NCBI GenBank assembly: GCA_910578845.1
Contig: CAJTSL010000001.1
Location: forward strand, 78,356-142,355
DNA length: 64,000 bases
Reading direction: 5' to 3'
From: an uncultured Lachnospiraceae bacterium
GTDB taxonomy: Bacteria; Bacillota; Clostridia; Lachnospirales; Lachnospiraceae
Shown: piece after piece, positions 62,118 through 64,000 of the stretch
How positions within the stretch are numbered: position 1 is the first letter of the stretch
Layout of the letters: every line of letters starts with the position of its first letter
Notes under the pieces: model-generated
The model's input: the letters and a program-made list of their open reading frames with translations, nothing else
Told to the model about the DNA's origin: nothing
Databases searched by the model: none
Program-made: the position numbers and the translations under genes

Positions 62118-62810
62118 ATGATTTATTCAAAAGAAGTTGAAGAAATGTGTACTGTAGCACAGGGCGTGCATCATGGCTGTGCTCCAATCCCAGAAGAAGC
62201 AAAATGGGTTCAGGCAAAAGAAGTAAAAGATATTTCCGGTTTGACACATGGCGTAGGCTGGTGCGCTCCACAGCAGGGAGCTTGTAAACTTACTCTGAAC
62301 GTAAAAGAAGGCATCATTCAGGAAGCTCTTGTCGAGACGATCGGATGTTCCGGTATGACACATTCGGCTGCTATGGCATCTGAAATCTTACCTGGCCTGA
62401 CAGTGATGGAAGCGCTTAATACAGACCTCGTATGTGATGCGATTAATACAGCAATGAGAGAATTGTTCTTACAGATTGTTTACGGACGTACACAGTCTGC
62501 ATTTTCTGAAGACGGGCTTCCGGTAGGAGCAGGTCTTGAAGATTTAGGAAAAGGATTAAGAAGCCAAGTAGGTACCATGTATGGTACATTGAAGAAAGGT
62601 CCTCGTTACCTGGAAATGGCAGAAGGTTATGTAACAGGTATTGCACTGGACGCAAATGATGAAATCATTGGATACAAGTTCGTAAGTCTTGGTAAGATGA
62701 CAGACTTCATCAAAAAAGGCGATGACCCTAACACGGCATATGAAAAAGCATGTGGACAGTATGGACGCGTTGACGATGCTGTTAAGATTATCGACCCCAG
62801 ATGCGAATAA
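62118..62810 (+). CDS. NifU/IscU-like iron-sulfur scaffold-family protein
   Basis: This is a 230-residue protein. Residues 45-95 match the NifU_N core: GWCAPQQGACKLTLNVKEGII (Cys49 and Cys56) and ETIGCSGMTHSAAMASEILPG with Cys77, in the place of the scaffold's second ligand. The usual third ligand (HCS motif) is absent; Cys106, Cys212 and Cys229 remain. The C-terminal half (from about 145) is extra. AAAGGAG precedes the ATG. It is encoded immediately before the GGGtGRT gene and probably works with it. Cluster assembly or a related metal function is inferred from family likeness. Confidence 0.85.
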   Translation: MIYSKEVEEMCTVAQGVHHGCAPIPEEAKWVQAKEVKDISGLTHGVGWCAPQQGACKLTLNVKEGIIQEALVETIGCSGMTHSAAMASEILPGLTVMEALNTDLVCDAINTAMRELFLQIVYGRTQSAFSEDGLPVGAGLEDLGKGLRSQVGTMYGTLKKGPRYLEMAEGYVTGIALDANDEIIGYKFVSLGKMTDFIKKGDDPNTAYEKACGQYGRVDDAVKIIDPRCE

Positions 62811-62811
62811 G

Positions 62812-62854
62812 AATCGGGTTAAGCCCGATTACGAGATTTGTTTCGCAAACTCGT
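62812..62854 (+). promoter_or_regulatory. Two intercistronic hairpins before the GGGtGRT gene
   Basis: AATCGGG (62812-62818) pairs with CCCGATT (62824-62830) around TTAAG. Immediately next, ACGAG and TTTG pair with CAAA and CTCGT (62831-62854). They begin two bases after the stop codon of the NifU-like gene and end about 45 bases before the next start, and may set the ratio of the two proteins. Confidence 0.55.
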
Positions 62855-62899
62855 AGTTGCTGAGAAATCTCTAAATATAAACAGGAGGATTAAGATAAG

Positions 62900-63910
62900 A
62901 TGGCTTTATTTGAATCATATGAAAGAAGAATTGACAAAATCAATTCCGTATTAAATAGTTATGGCATTTCTTCTATTGAAGAAGCTGAGAAAATCACAAA
63001 AGACGCTGGCTTAGACGTTTATGAGCAAGTAAAAAAGATCCAGCCTATCTGTTTTGAGAATGCTTGTTGGGCTTACACAGTGGGCGCAGCAATCGCGATC
63101 AAGAAAGACTGTAAAAAAGCGGCTGATGCGGCTGCGGCAATCGGAGAAGGCCTTCAGGCATTCTGTATCCCTGGTTCTGTTGCAGATACCCGTAAAGTTG
63201 GCCTTGGACATGGTAATCTGGGTAAAATGTTATTGGAAGAAGAGACAGACTGTTTCGCATTCCTTGCAGGCCATGAATCTTTTGCGGCTGCAGAAGGTGC
63301 AATCGGTATTGCAGAGAAAGCTAATAAAGTTCGCCAGAAACCTCTCCGTGTTATTTTGAACGGTCTTGGCAAAGATGCGGCAAAGATTATTTCCAGAATC
63401 AATGGATTTACATTTGTCGAGACAGAATATGATCCTTATACGAATGAAGTAAAAGAAGTAGAAAGAATTGCATATTCTGACGGTCTTCGTTCTAAAGTTA
63501 ACTGCTATGGCGCAAATTCCGTTCCGGAAGGCGTTGCGATTATGTGGAAAGAAAATGTAGATGTTTCCATTACTGGTAACTCTACCAATCCTACCAGATT
63601 CCAGCATCCGGTAGCTGGTACATATAAGAAAGAAAGAACAGAAGCAAACAAGAAGTATTTCTCCGTTGCATCAGGCGGTGGTACAGGACGTACCCTTCAT
63701 CCGGATAATATGGCGGCAGGCCCTGCTTCCTACGGCTTCACGGATACTCTTGGACGTATGCATTCTGATGCACAGTTCGCTGGTTCTTCTTCCGTACCTG
63801 CACACGTTGAAATGATGGGTCTGATCGGTATGGGCAATAACCCGATGGTAGGCGCTACGGTAGCTGTTGCAGTTAGCATTGAGGAAGCAGCTAAGGCTGG
63901 TAAATTCTAA
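62900..63910 (+). CDS. GGGtGRT-family protein
   Basis: This is a 336-residue soluble protein. Residues 259-265 are GGGTGRT within SVASGGGTGRTLHPDN, the motif that names the family. Other conserved-looking blocks are GLGHGNLGKMLL near residue 101, VILNGLGKDAAKIISRI near 151 and ITGNSTNPTRFQHPVAGTYKKERTEANKKYFS near 224. I know of no established reaction. It is the second gene of the pair with the NifU-like protein, after two hairpins. AGGAGG lies 11 bases before the ATG. The arrangement suggests a joint function in metal or cluster handling. Confidence 0.9.
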   Translation: MALFESYERRIDKINSVLNSYGISSIEEAEKITKDAGLDVYEQVKKIQPICFENACWAYTVGAAIAIKKDCKKAADAAAAIGEGLQAFCIPGSVADTRKVGLGHGNLGKMLLEEETDCFAFLAGHESFAAAEGAIGIAEKANKVRQKPLRVILNGLGKDAAKIISRINGFTFVETEYDPYTNEVKEVERIAYSDGLRSKVNCYGANSVPEGVAIMWKENVDVSITGNSTNPTRFQHPVAGTYKKERTEANKKYFSVASGGGTGRTLHPDNMAAGPASYGFTDTLGRMHSDAQFAGSSSVPAHVEMMGLIGMGNNPMVGATVAVAVSIEEAAKAGKF

Positions 63911-63945
63911 AAGGAATTCTATTAATTATATAAAGAAAAGCATGA

Positions 63946-63978
63946 AAGAACCCGTAAATCCAATGTTTGCGGGTTCTT
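63946..63978 (+). terminator. Terminator after the GGGtGRT gene
   Basis: AAGAACCCG (63946-63954) pairs with CGGGTTCTT (63970-63978), and the stem extends inward with TAAA and TTTG, giving 13 bp with one U-G pair and a 7-base loop. A short pyrimidine tail follows. Confidence 0.75.
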
Positions 63979-64000
63979 CTTATAAATAACAAGAGGTAAA

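Overview
The window looks like chromosomal DNA of an anaerobic, gut-type Clostridia, most likely a Lachnospiraceae member. The signs are an oxygen-sensitive class III ribonucleotide reductase (nrdD-nrdG), a tyrosyl T-box leader, a GGGtGRT-family protein paired with a NifU-like scaffold, a DUF624/RpiR/CUT1 sugar-uptake cluster, strong AGGAGG ribosome binding sites and low-to-moderate GC. The species call is inference. No phage, transposase or CRISPR array is visible. Most of the window is housekeeping and biosynthesis, with one restriction-modification island.

Layout. 1-6342: a probable sialic acid cluster (3' part of an N-acetylneuraminate lyase, a converging SGNH esterase, an RpiR regulator, a DUF624 membrane protein, a lipoprotein binding protein and two CUT1 permeases, with no ATPase of its own). 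6384-7715: a shared bidirectional terminator and a divergent PRPP synthase on the minus strand. 7774-8020: a promoter followed by three tandem 87-bp units, each able to form two perfect hairpins, forming the leader of a DUF512 radical-SAM gene. 8039-12437: DUF512, der, plsY, gpsA. 12595-15705: metF (minus), then a MoxR ATPase/VWA pair. 15788-18567: tyrosyl T-box, tyrS and an aldolase-like gene. 18595-22477: aroC (minus), a VanY-type carboxypeptidase, tgt, yajC. 22601-30251: leuB, a GT-C-like membrane protein, ilvD, ilvB and an L,D-transpeptidase. 30303-37781: serC, serA, a small unknown, DUF1015, glgB with a charged tail, and an MscS channel. 37903-38069: palindromic terminator and tRNA-Thr(CGT).

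38136-41356: a small unknown protein and nrdDG behind a promoter with two NrdR-box-like sites. 41408-46520: a four-gene LlaJI-like restriction-modification system (two m5C methyltransferases, a McrB-like AAA+ protein and a PD-(D/E)XK nuclease). 46570-48127: a NitT/TauT-type ABC permease and ATPase without a binding protein (minus). 48225-50788: argH and asd. 50838-58995: an EAL phosphodiesterase with a decayed GGDEF, a DUF234 ATPase, a topoisomerase III, a left-handed beta-helix protein and a PAS-degenerate GGDEF protein. 59019-61946: a TrpXYZ-type ABC transporter. 62005-63978: the NifU-like/GGGtGRT pair with structured leader and intercistronic RNA.

The best candidates for something undescribed are the 87-bp double-hairpin tandem repeat leader (7781-8020) and the NifU-like/GGGtGRT pair (62118-63910), whose biochemical role is not established to my knowledge. 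The restriction island is a recognisable but uncommon architecture. Start codons were chosen by ribosome binding site position and often differ from the longest open frame.
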